Part shown: piece after piece, positions 1-6,378 of the stretch
Layout: each line of letters starts with the position of its first letter
How positions within the stretch are numbered: position 1 is the stretch's first letter
Assembly: GCA_025964065.1 (NCBI GenBank)
Contig: JAOPZO010000049.1
Location: forward strand, 1 to 8,688
From: Solirubrobacterales bacterium
GTDB taxonomy: Bacteria; Actinomycetota; Thermoleophilia; Solirubrobacterales; Solirubrobacteraceae
Direction: 5' to 3'
Length of the DNA stretch: 8,688 bases
Notes under the pieces: generated by a model
Database searches by the model: none
Told to the model about the DNA's origin: nothing
The model's input: only the letters and a program-made list of their open reading frames with translations
Program-made: the position numbers and the translations under genes

Positions 1-1
1 C

Positions 2-253
2 GAGCTGCCGCCCGGCATCGACGCACGGCGCTGCCTCGAGCTGCGCGCGCAGCTCGGCCACACGACCGCGCCCGGCTCGTGCGCGCTCCTGGCCGGCGAC
101 GGCACCCCGATCCCCGCGGCGGAGCTCGAGCGCTGGCTGCGCCGCGCCCGCCTGATGAGCCTGTCCCTCGAGAGCAACGGCGGCATGTGCCGTTCGCTTC
201 TCGAAGTCCGCTACGGCGTCGCCGACCCGACGCGTGAGGAGGTGGCCGCATGA
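2..253 (+). CDS. C-terminal 83 residues of an unfinished gene; probable accessory (Fe-S assembly/DUF59-type) protein of a di-iron monooxygenase operon
   Basis: An open frame enters from the left edge and ends at TGA 251-253, inside the ATGA that starts the alcohol dehydrogenase, so the two genes are translationally coupled. The visible tail is rich in Glu, Arg and Leu and ends with a segment reading SLESNGGMCRSLLEVRYG (about residues 60-77 of the visible part), which contains a single conserved-looking Cys. No catalytic domain can be seen. From memory, proteins with an N-terminal DUF59/MIP18 domain encoded between the monooxygenase genes and the alcohol dehydrogenase of prm/mim clusters have a C-terminal extension of this type (CR-LL-RYG). 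The identity is therefore inferred from that resemblance and from the context. It could equally be another small conserved protein of the operon. That it is a real coding end is much surer than its name. Confidence 0.6.
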   Translation, partial: ELPPGIDARRCLELRAQLGHTTAPGSCALLAGDGTPIPAAELERWLRRARLMSLSLESNGGMCRSLLEVRYGVADPTREEVAA

Positions 254-1278
254 TCGCTGCGCGCCTGCACCGCTACCACGAGAAGCTCGTGGTGGAGAAC
301 ATCGCCGAACCGAAGATCACGGGGCCCTGGGACGTGATCGTCCGCCTCGGCGGCGCCGGCCTCTGCCGCACCGACCTCCACGTGCAGGAAGGGCAGTGGG
401 CCGAGAAGTCGCAGGTCGCGCTCCCCTACACGCCCGGTCATGAGAACGCCGGCTGGGTGCACGAGATCGGCTCCGCGGTGACGAACGTCGCCGTCGGCGA
501 CACCGTGATCATGCACCCCATCGTCACCTGCGGCCTGTGCCGTGCGTGCCGCGCGGGGGACGACGTGCACTGCGAGGAGTCCGCCTTCCCCGGCATCGAC
601 ACCGACGGCGGGTTCGCGGAGCTCCTGAAGACGAACGCGCGCTCCGTGGTGAAGCTCCAGCCGAGCCTGCACCCGAAGGACATCGCCGCGCTCGCCGACG
701 CCGGGCTCACCGCCTACCACGCGGTGAAGAAGGCGATCAGCGTGCTGCATCCCGGCACGACCGCCGTCGTCATCGGCGCGGGCGGCCTCGGCCACATCGG
801 GATCCAGTGCCTCAAGGCGATGACCGCCGCCGAGATCATCGTGATCGACCCGAACGAGAAGGCGCGCGCGCTCGCCTCCGAGATCGGTGCCGACCACACG
901 GTCGCGGCCGACGGCAGGCACGTCGACACGATCCTCGAGATGACCGACGGCAAGGGCGCCGAGGCGGTCATCGACTTCGTCGGCGAGTCGGGCGTCATCC
1001 CGCAGGGGATCGCGATGCTGCGCAACGCCGGCTCGTACTTCGTCATCGGCTACGGGGAGGACATCGTCGTCCCCACGATCGACGTCATCTCCCGCGAGAT
1101 CAACTTCGTGGGCAACCTCGTCGGGACGTACAACGACCTCGACGAGCTCATGGTGCTCGCAGCGCAGGACAAGGTCACCTTGCACACGAGCACCTACCCG
1201 CTGGATGCCGTCAACGACGCCATGGCGGACCTCGACCAGGGCCGGCTGCAAGGCCGCGGCATCCTGGTCGCCGCCTAG
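250..1278 (+). CDS. Zinc-dependent NAD-linked alcohol dehydrogenase (medium-chain dehydrogenase/reductase family)
   Basis: This 342-residue protein has the full length of the family and should oxidise a primary or secondary alcohol to the aldehyde or ketone in the cytoplasm. The N-terminal GroES-like domain supplies the catalytic zinc ligands Cys39 (GLCRTDLH), His64 (GHE, 63-65) and probably Asp150, the Cys/His/Asp set typical of bacterial secondary alcohol dehydrogenases. The structural zinc site is Cys94, Cys97, Cys100 and Cys108. The Rossmann domain has GAGGLG at 176-181 and an Asp at 200 ending the second strand, which favours NAD over NADP. The ATG at 250 has GAGGAGG at 236-242, seven bases upstream, and overlaps the stop of the preceding gene. 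A chaperonin gene follows 23 bp later. In propane/phenol monooxygenase operons the equivalent enzyme oxidises the alcohol product (for example 2-propanol to acetone). That substrate is inferred, while the enzyme class is firm. Confidence 0.93.
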   Translation: MIAARLHRYHEKLVVENIAEPKITGPWDVIVRLGGAGLCRTDLHVQEGQWAEKSQVALPYTPGHENAGWVHEIGSAVTNVAVGDTVIMHPIVTCGLCRACRAGDDVHCEESAFPGIDTDGGFAELLKTNARSVVKLQPSLHPKDIAALADAGLTAYHAVKKAISVLHPGTTAVVIGAGGLGHIGIQCLKAMTAAEIIVIDPNEKARALASEIGADHTVAADGRHVDTILEMTDGKGAEAVIDFVGESGVIPQGIAMLRNAGSYFVIGYGEDIVVPTIDVISREINFVGNLVGTYNDLDELMVLAAQDKVTLHTSTYPLDAVNDAMADLDQGRLQGRGILVAA

Positions 1279-1301
1279 TCACCCCTCCCCAGGAGAACCA
1301 C

Positions 1302-2960
1302 ATGGGCAAGAAGCTGTACTTCAAGCACGAGGCTCGCCTGCTGCTGCAGGCCGGCGTGGACGAGCTGGCCGACACGGTGAAGGTGACGCTCGGGCCCAAG
1401 GGCCGGAACGTCGTCCTCGAGCGCCTCACGGGCGTTCCGATGATCACGAACGACGGCGTCTCCATCGCCCGCGAGATCGAGCTCTCGGACCCCTACAAGA
1501 ACATGGGCGCCCAGCTCGTCCGCGAGGTCGCGGACAAGACCTCGGACGTCACGGGCGACGGCACCACCACGGCGACCGTGCTCGCCCAGTCGCTCGTGCG
1601 CGAGGGGATGAAGGTCATCGAGGAGGGGGCGAACCCGATGGTGCTCCGGCGCGGCATCGAGGACGCCGTCGACCTCGTGGTCGGCGAGCTTCAGCGCCTC
1701 GCGAAGCCCGTGAACGGGCTCGCGGACCTCAAGGGGGTCGCGACGATCGCCGCCAAGGAGGACGAGCGCATCGGCGCCGCCATCGCCGAGGCGCTCCACA
1801 AGGTCGGCGAGGAGGGGGTCGTCAGCGTCGAGGAGAGCGACGTCAACGGCGTGTCCGTCTCCTTCGTCGAGGGCCTGCACGTCGAGAACGGCCACCTCTC
1901 GCCCTACCTGATCAAGGACCAGGCGCGGATGGAGACGGCGTTCGACAACCCGCTGATCCTCATGACGACGAAGCCGATCTCGCAGATGCAGGAGCTCATG
2001 CCGCTGCTCGGCCTCGTGCAGCGCTCGCCGCGGCCCATCGTGATCCTCGCGGAGAAGGTCGACGGCGCGGCGCTCGGCATGCTCGTGCAGAACAACCAGC
2101 ACGGCACCCTCGAGGCGACCGCGATCCGCGCGCCCGGCTTCGGTCACCGCCGGATCAACTACCTCGAGGATCTCGCCGCGTTCTGCGGTGGCCAGGTCGT
2201 CACGCCCGACCGCGGGCTGAGCATCGAGGACGTCCAGCTCTCCGACCTCGGCACCGCGCGCCGCGTGATCGTCACGGGCGAGTCGACGACCTTCGTCGAG
2301 GGCGGCGGGACCCAGGAGGCGGTCGAGGCACGGCTCGCGCAGATCCGCGTCGAGCTCGAGCGTGCGACGGTCGAGGGCGACATCGACGCGCTGAAGGAGC
2401 GCCTGGCCCGGCTCTCGAGCCGGCTGGCGGTCATCCGCGTGGGCGGCGCCACCGACGTCGAGCTGCGTGAACGCAAGCGCCGCACCGAGGGAGCGCTCTC
2501 CTCGACGCGCGCCGGCATGGCGGAGGGCATCGTCGCCGGCGGTGGCACCGCGCTCCTGCGCGCGGCCGACGTGCTCGGGGACGTGAACCTCGAGGGCGAT
2601 CGCGCGCTCGGGGTCGAGGTCGTCCGCCGTGCGCTCGCCGACCCGCTGTTCTGGATCGCCGAGAACGCGGGCTACGACGGGACCGCCGTGATCGACCGGG
2701 TGCGCACGATGCCGGAGGGCTACGGCCTGAACGCGCTCACGGGCGACTTCGGCGACCTCTTCCAGGCGGGGGTCATCGACCCCGTGCAGGTCACGCGCAC
2801 CTGCCTGCAGAACGCGGCGTCGGTCGCGGCGCTCCTCTTGACCACCGAGGCGCTCGTCGCCGAGGAGCCCTTCGCCCCGTACGTGCAGCCCGGGGCGATC
2901 ATGAGCAGCGAGATCGGCGACCTCGCCGAGGGCATGGCGCGCCCCTCCTCGCCGGTCTGA
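1302..2960 (+). CDS. Divergent GroEL-type chaperonin, probable monooxygenase-dedicated (MimG-like) paralogue
   Basis: This 552-residue group I chaperonin has AGGAGA at 1291-1296 before its ATG. It forms one operon with the alcohol dehydrogenase, and no groES lies next to it. The ATP-site motifs TLGPKGRN (29-36), Asp51 and GDGTTT (85-90, with Asp86) are intact, as is AGGG at 412-415. The position aligned with catalytic Asp398 of E. coli GroEL is Gly397 (TEGAL instead of VEDAL), which should strongly slow ATP hydrolysis. Arg452 of E. coli, an inter-ring salt-bridge residue, aligns with Phe450. The apical domain (about 185-370) is recognisable but altered at substrate-binding positions (Tyr199 to His198, Phe204 to Leu203, Val264 to Gln). 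The C terminus ends in SSPV and lacks the Gly-Gly-Met tail of housekeeping GroEL. The mycobacterial homologue in mim operons is known to be needed for production of active binuclear-iron monooxygenase. Assigning that role here rests on context. Confidence 0.92.
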   Translation: MGKKLYFKHEARLLLQAGVDELADTVKVTLGPKGRNVVLERLTGVPMITNDGVSIAREIELSDPYKNMGAQLVREVADKTSDVTGDGTTTATVLAQSLVREGMKVIEEGANPMVLRRGIEDAVDLVVGELQRLAKPVNGLADLKGVATIAAKEDERIGAAIAEALHKVGEEGVVSVEESDVNGVSVSFVEGLHVENGHLSPYLIKDQARMETAFDNPLILMTTKPISQMQELMPLLGLVQRSPRPIVILAEKVDGAALGMLVQNNQHGTLEATAIRAPGFGHRRINYLEDLAAFCGGQVVTPDRGLSIEDVQLSDLGTARRVIVTGESTTFVEGGGTQEAVEARLAQIRVELERATVEGDIDALKERLARLSSRLAVIRVGGATDVELRERKRRTEGALSSTRAGMAEGIVAGGGTALLRAADVLGDVNLEGDRALGVEVVRRALADPLFWIAENAGYDGTAVIDRVRTMPEGYGLNALTGDFGDLFQAGVIDPVQVTRTCLQNAASVAALLLTTEALVAEEPFAPYVQPGAIMSSEIGDLAEGMARPSSPV

Positions 2961-2996
2961 CGCCCGTCCCTCTCCTGGGACCATCAGCAGGACAGG

Positions 2997-3025
2997 CCGA
3001 GGGCCCCGCATCGCGGGGCCCTCGG
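2997..3025 (+). terminator. Hairpin terminator behind the chaperonin gene
   Basis: A perfect 13-bp GC-rich stem (2997-3009 with 3013-3025) has a 3-base ATC loop and begins 36 bp after the chaperonin stop. No long T run follows, as is common in high-GC actinobacteria. The symmetric stem could also stop transcription arriving from the transporter gene on the other strand. Confidence 0.75.
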
Positions 3026-3043
3026 TCCGTTCCGGGTGCTTCT

Positions 3044-3082
3044 GTGCGGGGGAGGGGCCCCTCTGCCTGACCCCTCCCGCAC
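3044..3082 (-). terminator. Hairpin behind the acetate-transporter gene
   Basis: The arms 3044-3057 and 3071-3082 pair over 12 bp with a 2-base bulge (3051-3052), six bases beyond the transporter stop on the - strand. Together with the 2997-3025 hairpin it separates the two convergent genes. There is no U tract, so its function as a terminator is inferred from position and stem strength. Confidence 0.5.
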
Positions 3083-3087
3083 GCCGC

Positions 3088-3738
3088 TCACTTCACGAGC
3101 GGGTTGCCCAGCGGGTAGCCCTTGCCGCCCGTGGCGACGGAGGCCACGCTGAGGAACAGGTAGGTGCCCAGAGCAGCGAAGGCCAGGACGACGACGCCGG
3201 CGAGGTGGCTCAGGAACTCGCTCGAGTTCTGGCCGGCGAAGATCAGCAGCACGAGGGCCAGCACCACGAGGCCCACCACCGCGGTGAAGGCCACGGGCAG
3301 GCGCACGGTCGCCAGGGTGAGGGCCCCCATGACGATCGCCCAGGTGAGTTGGAACATCGTGACGCTGTCGACGACGTCGGCCGCGGGGATCTTGAACCAG
3401 TCGTGGTTCAGCCCCAGGACGAGGGTCGAGTAGCTCAGCCAGAACCCGGCGAACAGGCCGAAGATGCCGGCGACGAGCGTCTGCCCGAGCGCGGCCGCCC
3501 AGATCGTCGAGATGAGCAGGCCGATGCCCGTGCCCGCGAGGATGATCGGGATCGCGCTCCCGCCCGCCGCGGCGGGGACGACGCCCACGAGGGACAGCCC
3601 GAGGACGGTCGAGCCGGCGACGAAGATCGGCAGCCCGAGGATCGACGGGTCGCCCGCGAGGGCGGGGTTGGGCGGCGGCGCGACCCGCTCCGCGGGGGCG
3701 TTGGACGCGAGGATCTGAGGCTCTGCGATGGTCGACAC
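3088..3738 (-). CDS. AceTr family (SatP/GPR1/FUN34/YaaH) acetate/succinate transporter
   Basis: This is a 216-residue integral membrane protein with six predicted hydrophobic helices, at about residues 34-55, 62-81, 85-109, 124-144, 147-168 and 178-199. Family marks are the Asn-Pro pair just before helix 1 (residues 24-25, NPALAGD, in place of the usual NPAPLGL) and the third-helix motif GLFAGFWLSYSTL (94-106), matching the FGSFGAFWLS-type signature. Members move acetate or other short monocarboxylates and succinate across the inner membrane with protons, and known ones are hexameric. The GTG at 3738 is chosen because AGGAG lies seven bases upstream. The longer frame from GTG 3786 has no SD and would add 16 polar residues. 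The gene is convergent with the monooxygenase-type operon and monocistronic, with a hairpin on its 3' side. Acetate or propionate uptake is plausible, but the substrate cannot be read from the sequence. Confidence 0.85.
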   Translation of the reverse strand: MSTIAEPQILASNAPAERVAPPPNPALAGDPSILGLPIFVAGSTVLGLSLVGVVPAAAGGSAIPIILAGTGIGLLISTIWAAALGQTLVAGIFGLFAGFWLSYSTLVLGLNHDWFKIPAADVVDSVTMFQLTWAIVMGALTLATVRLPVAFTAVVGLVVLALVLLIFAGQNSSEFLSHLAGVVVLAFAALGTYLFLSVASVATGGKGYPLGNPLVK

Positions 3739-3745
3739 GGTGATG

Positions 3746-3750
3746 CTCCT
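3746..3750 (-). promoter_or_regulatory. Ribosome binding site deciding the transporter start
   Basis: AGGAG on the - strand lies seven bases before GTG 3738. No comparable SD precedes the alternative upstream GTG at 3786, so the shorter protein is preferred. Confidence 0.7.
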
Positions 3751-3850
3751 GACGGTGGTTGGAGCCGCTGGCGGGACGCCTGTCACGGTGCCGATCGACG
3801 CTAGACCGGTGAGTTGCCACGTGCCAGAACGCCGGCCGTCTTCCGGGCAG

Positions 3851-3897
3851 GCCGGAGTGCCGGGGACTGAGGGGCCGGAGTGCCGGGGGACTGAGGG
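3851..3897. repeat. Two-copy tandem repeat, 23 and 24 bases
   Basis: Copy 1 (3851-3873) and copy 2 (3874-3897) are identical except for one extra G in the G run of copy 2. Each contains CCGG-AGTG-CCGG, a short inverted repeat. The array ends one base before the stop codon of the GH3-like gene, so it may act as its 3' end, but the stems are too short to call a terminator. Confidence 0.85.
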
Positions 3898-5082
3898 CTA
3901 CCCGGCCGCGCGCCGCAGCCGGTCGATCCGCACGAGCGCCTCGCGGACCCGCGCGACCGGGATCGTCCCGAGGCGCACCGCCCGCACGACGGCGCGGTAC
4001 GCCTCCTCCTGGTCTCGCTGGTCACCCGGCACGAACAGGAGGTCGCAGCCGTTCTTCAGGGCCGCGACCGCGGCGGCGCCCACGCCCTCGCCCGTCGCGA
4101 GCGTCGCGGCGGTGAGGTTCGCGGAGACGATCGCCCCGCGAAAGCCGGACTGGCGCAGCGTGCCGATGATCCCGGGGTCGAGCGTCGCGGGCGTGATCCC
4201 GTCGAAGTCCGCGTACAGGGCGCCCGAGAGCTGGATCGCCGGGGTCTCGCTCAGCACCGCGTCGAACGGGCGCAGGTCGCGCTCGCGCAGCTCCGCGCGC
4301 GAGAGGCCGACGGTCGCGGCCCCGAGCTCCGGGTCCTGCGACGCCGTCCCCTCGCCGGGGTAGTGGCCGACCACGGGCGCCACGCGCGCCTGCTGCCAGC
4401 CCTTCACGGCCGCGTCGACGAGCCGCCCGGCGGTCAGCGGGTCCTCGGAGAACGCCCGGCGGTCCCACGGGCCGCCCGAGACCGCGAGGTCCGCCGAGGG
4501 CGCGAGCACCGCCCGGATCCCGAGGCGGCGGAGGGAGCGGCCCGCGCGCCGCGCGTCGTTCCGGGCCTCCGCGGCGCTGCCCGTCCCCGGCCCACCGGAG
4601 GGCCCGACGCCCGGGACGGCGACCTCGTCCCCGCCGAGCTGCGCGGCGACCACGAACGGCGGCACGCGCTTCGCGGCGCGGGCGGTGTCGGCGATGCCCG
4701 CGGTGAGCGACCGGAGCGTGACGCCATCGAGGACGTTCGCCCGGTCGATGAGGACCGCGCCCCACTCACGCTCGCGGAGCTTCCGCACCGACGGGGCGTC
4801 CGGCGTGCCCCCCGGGAAGCCGACGAGGAACAGCCGCGCGGCCGCGCGCGTGAGCGGCACGGGCAGCCCGGCGTCCGCCTTGCGCGCCTGCTCGCGCTCT
4901 GCCGGGGTGCTCGGCGCGAGCGGCTCGCCGATGCGCGCCGGGGGAGGCCGGAAGCCCGAGCCGCCCTCGGGGAGCAGCGGCAGCGCCTTCGTCCCCTCCC
5001 CGTCGAGGGCGAGGGCGAGCCCGCCACCGCCGAGCAGCCCGAGCACCGTGAGCGCGGCGAGCCCCCGTCGCCACGGGGTCAT
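3898..5082 (-). CDS. Exported glycoside hydrolase family 3 N-terminal-domain protein with degenerate active site (probable pseudoenzyme)
   Basis: This 394-residue protein starts at ATG 5082, with AGGAGG (5090-5095) seven bases upstream. Residues 1-26 form an N-terminal export signal: Arg5-Arg6, a hydrophobic stretch, and a possible cleavage after Ala-Leu-Ala. No lipobox Cys is present. Residues 75-390 follow the GH3 barrel order of NagZ-like beta-N-acetylhexosaminidases, but the motifs are eroded. The substrate-binding DQEGGRV becomes AQLGGDEV (147-154). KHFPGHG becomes GHYPGEG (239-245), losing the Lys. The acid/base DSH becomes DPE (250-252). The nucleophile loop SDDL becomes SANL (320-323), losing the Asp. 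A Gly/Pro-rich loop lies at 157-169. The fold is clear and hydrolysis is unlikely. It may bind cell-wall sugars or serve a structural role outside the membrane. It diverges from lysC across a 33-bp gap. Confidence 0.8.
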   Translation of the reverse strand: MTPWRRGLAALTVLGLLGGGGLALALDGEGTKALPLLPEGGSGFRPPPARIGEPLAPSTPAEREQARKADAGLPVPLTRAAARLFLVGFPGGTPDAPSVRKLREREWGAVLIDRANVLDGVTLRSLTAGIADTARAAKRVPPFVVAAQLGGDEVAVPGVGPSGGPGTGSAAEARNDARRAGRSLRRLGIRAVLAPSADLAVSGGPWDRRAFSEDPLTAGRLVDAAVKGWQQARVAPVVGHYPGEGTASQDPELGAATVGLSRAELRERDLRPFDAVLSETPAIQLSGALYADFDGITPATLDPGIIGTLRQSGFRGAIVSANLTAATLATGEGVGAAAVAALKNGCDLLFVPGDQRDQEEAYRAVVRAVRLGTIPVARVREALVRIDRLRRAAG

Positions 5083-5115
5083 CGGCCAGCCTCCTGCGTA
5101 TCCTGCTGCTCACGC
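5083..5115. promoter_or_regulatory. 33-bp divergent intergenic region between the GH3-like gene and lysC
   Basis: Only 33 bases separate two divergent starts, and they include the SD of the GH3-like gene. On the + strand TATCCT (5099-5104) fits the TANNNT form of a -10 element. Transcription starting about 8-12 bases later would begin at or just before the lysC ATG, giving a leaderless or nearly leaderless mRNA. I see no good -35 hexamer, so the call is tentative. The promoter of the minus-strand gene would have to lie inside lysC. Confidence 0.35.
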
Positions 5116-6378
5116 ATGCCAGGCACCGTCGTCATGAAGTTCGGGGGCACCTCCGTCGCCGACGCGGGGCGCATCAAGCGCGCCGCCGCACGGATCGTCG
5201 CCAAGCGCGAGGAGGGCGCCCGCGTGGTCGTGGTGCTCTCCGCCCGCGGGAAGGAGACCGACCGGCTCATCGCCGACGCGCTGGAGGTCTCCGCCGTCCC
5301 GGACCCGCGCGAGATGGACATGCTCCTCTCGACGGGCGAACGGGTCTCGTGCGCGCTCTGCGCGATGGCGATCAACGACTTGGGGCACAGGGCGATCTCG
5401 CTCACGGGGTCTCAGGCGGGCATCGTCACCGATACGTCGCACACCAAGGCCCGCATCCTCGATGTCCGCGCCGACCGCATCCGGGCGGGGCTCGAGGAAG
5501 ATCGCATAGTTCTCGTCGCGGGGTTCCAGGGGGTCTCGACCACGAAGGACGTCACGACCCTCGGGCGCGGCGGGTCGGACACGACCGCGGTCGCCCTCGC
5601 GGCCGCCGTCGGCGCCGACGTGTGCGAGATCTACACCGACGTCGCCGGCGTCTTCTCCGCGGACCCCCGCATCGTCCCCGACGCCCGCAAGCTCGACGTC
5701 ATCTCGTTCGACGAGATGCTCGAGATGAGCGCGTCGGGCGCCGGCGTCCTGCAGCTGCGGAGCGTCGAGTACGCCCGCAACCACGGGGTCCGCATCCACT
5801 GCCGCTCGAGCTTCGAGGACGCTCCGGGCACCATCGTCGTCCCTCCCGAGGAGATCGTGGAACAGCCGCTCATCACCGCCGTCACCCATTCGACCGGCGA
5901 GGCACGCGTGACGCTCAAGGGCGTCCCGGACACCCCCGGCATCGCAGGGCGGGTGACCACCGCGCTGGCCGAGGCCAACGTGAACATCGACATGATCATC
6001 CAGAACGAGCCGGTCTCCGAGGGCCAGCTCGCGGACATGTCCTTCACGATCCCGAAGGACGAGGTGGCCGAGGCCCGCGCCGCGCTCGCCGCGATCGGCG
6101 AGGAGCACGGCATCGAGGTGCTCACGGACGACGCGATGGGGAAGGTGTCCATCGTCGGCGCCGGGATGAAGTCGCACCCGGGCGTCGCCGCGAAGGTCTT
6201 CACGACCCTCGGCGATCAGGAGATCAACATCGAGATGATCTCCACGAGCCCGATCCGCATCTCCTGCGTCGTGCCGGTCGACCGCGTCCCGGACGCCGTG
6301 CGCGCGCTGCACGCGGCGTTCGAGCTGAGCGGCCCGGACACGATCCGCCCGGAGCAGCCGTTCGGGGAGTTCGCATGA
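5116..6378 (+). CDS. lysC: Aspartokinase (aspartate kinase), alpha subunit with two C-terminal ACT domains
   Basis: This 420-residue enzyme phosphorylates L-aspartate with ATP, the first step to lysine, threonine, methionine and diaminopimelate. The kinase domain (1-245) has KFGGTS (8-13), the STGERVS loop (72-78), GFQGV (137-141 region), GRGGSDTTA (150-158) and YTDVAGVFSADPR (173-185). ACT domain 1 spans about 265-335 and ACT domain 2 about 343-405, with GAGMKSHPGV (348-357) and ISTSPIRIS (375-383, where Pro replaces the usual Glu). Length and layout match Corynebacterium LysC (421 residues). ATG 5116 is used. It has no SD and may be leaderless, and ATG 5134 (six residues later) is an alternative. 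The stop overlaps the asd start by ATGA. An internal GTG at 5857 probably gives a separate beta subunit. Confidence 0.95.
   Translation: MPGTVVMKFGGTSVADAGRIKRAAARIVAKREEGARVVVVLSARGKETDRLIADALEVSAVPDPREMDMLLSTGERVSCALCAMAINDLGHRAISLTGSQAGIVTDTSHTKARILDVRADRIRAGLEEDRIVLVAGFQGVSTTKDVTTLGRGGSDTTAVALAAAVGADVCEIYTDVAGVFSADPRIVPDARKLDVISFDEMLEMSASGAGVLQLRSVEYARNHGVRIHCRSSFEDAPGTIVVPPEEIVEQPLITAVTHSTGEARVTLKGVPDTPGIAGRVTTALAEANVNIDMIIQNEPVSEGQLADMSFTIPKDEVAEARAALAAIGEEHGIEVLTDDAMGKVSIVGAGMKSHPGVAAKVFTTLGDQEINIEMISTSPIRISCVVPVDRVPDAVRALHAAFELSGPDTIRPEQPFGEFA
5857..6378 (+). CDS. lysC: Aspartokinase beta subunit from an in-frame internal start
   Basis: GTG 5857 (Val248 of the alpha chain) is preceded by GAGGAG at 5848-5853. 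It would give a 173-residue protein consisting of the two regulatory ACT domains. In Corynebacterium glutamicum the beta subunit begins at Val250 of a 421-residue alpha chain, in the segment VEEAVLTGV, which aligns with VEQPLITAV here. Such enzymes are alpha2-beta2, and the beta chain takes part in binding lysine plus threonine for feedback inhibition. The start signal and the alignment are visible. That it is used in this organism is inference. Confidence 0.55.
   Translation: MEQPLITAVTHSTGEARVTLKGVPDTPGIAGRVTTALAEANVNIDMIIQNEPVSEGQLADMSFTIPKDEVAEARAALAAIGEEHGIEVLTDDAMGKVSIVGAGMKSHPGVAAKVFTTLGDQEINIEMISTSPIRISCVVPVDRVPDAVRALHAAFELSGPDTIRPEQPFGEFA

Larger units (their letters stand above)
3739..3897. 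other. Intergenic region holding the transporter 5' leader and a tandem repeat
   Basis: These 159 bases separate the transporter start from the stop of the GH3-like gene, both on the - strand. They contain a 12-base imperfect palindrome centred on CACGTG (3815-3826, one mismatched pair) and the 23/24-base tandem duplication at 3851-3897. I could not place a convincing -35/-10 pair, although the transporter promoter should be here. Confidence 0.5.

Noticed and set aside
211..1251. Long minus-strand open frame opposite the alcohol dehydrogenase
   Set aside because: Its translation is Arg/Asp/Val/His-rich with no domain, as expected for the complement of a GC-rich gene. The + strand frame has complete catalytic motifs.
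537..1301. N-terminal extension of the chaperonin frame from 537
   Set aside because: It runs in another frame through the alcohol dehydrogenase and reads as Arg/His-rich noise. ATG 1302 has a good SD and the normal GroEL N terminus.
1275..3011. 578-residue minus-strand open frame opposite the chaperonin
   Set aside because: Shadow frame with low-complexity Arg/Asp/Leu composition. The chaperonin on the + strand is unambiguous.
3739..3786. Longer transporter start at GTG 3786
   Set aside because: No SD and a non-conserved polar extension; GTG 3738 has AGGAG at ideal spacing.
3815..3826. CACGTG-centred imperfect palindrome as an operator
   Set aside because: One mismatched pair in 12 bases and a single copy; in sequence this GC-rich it is not strong enough to list as a site by itself.
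4363..5115. Upstream extension of the aspartokinase frame
   Set aside because: It overlaps the GH3-like gene on the opposite strand and is Arg/Ala-rich. Kinase homology begins at about 5128.
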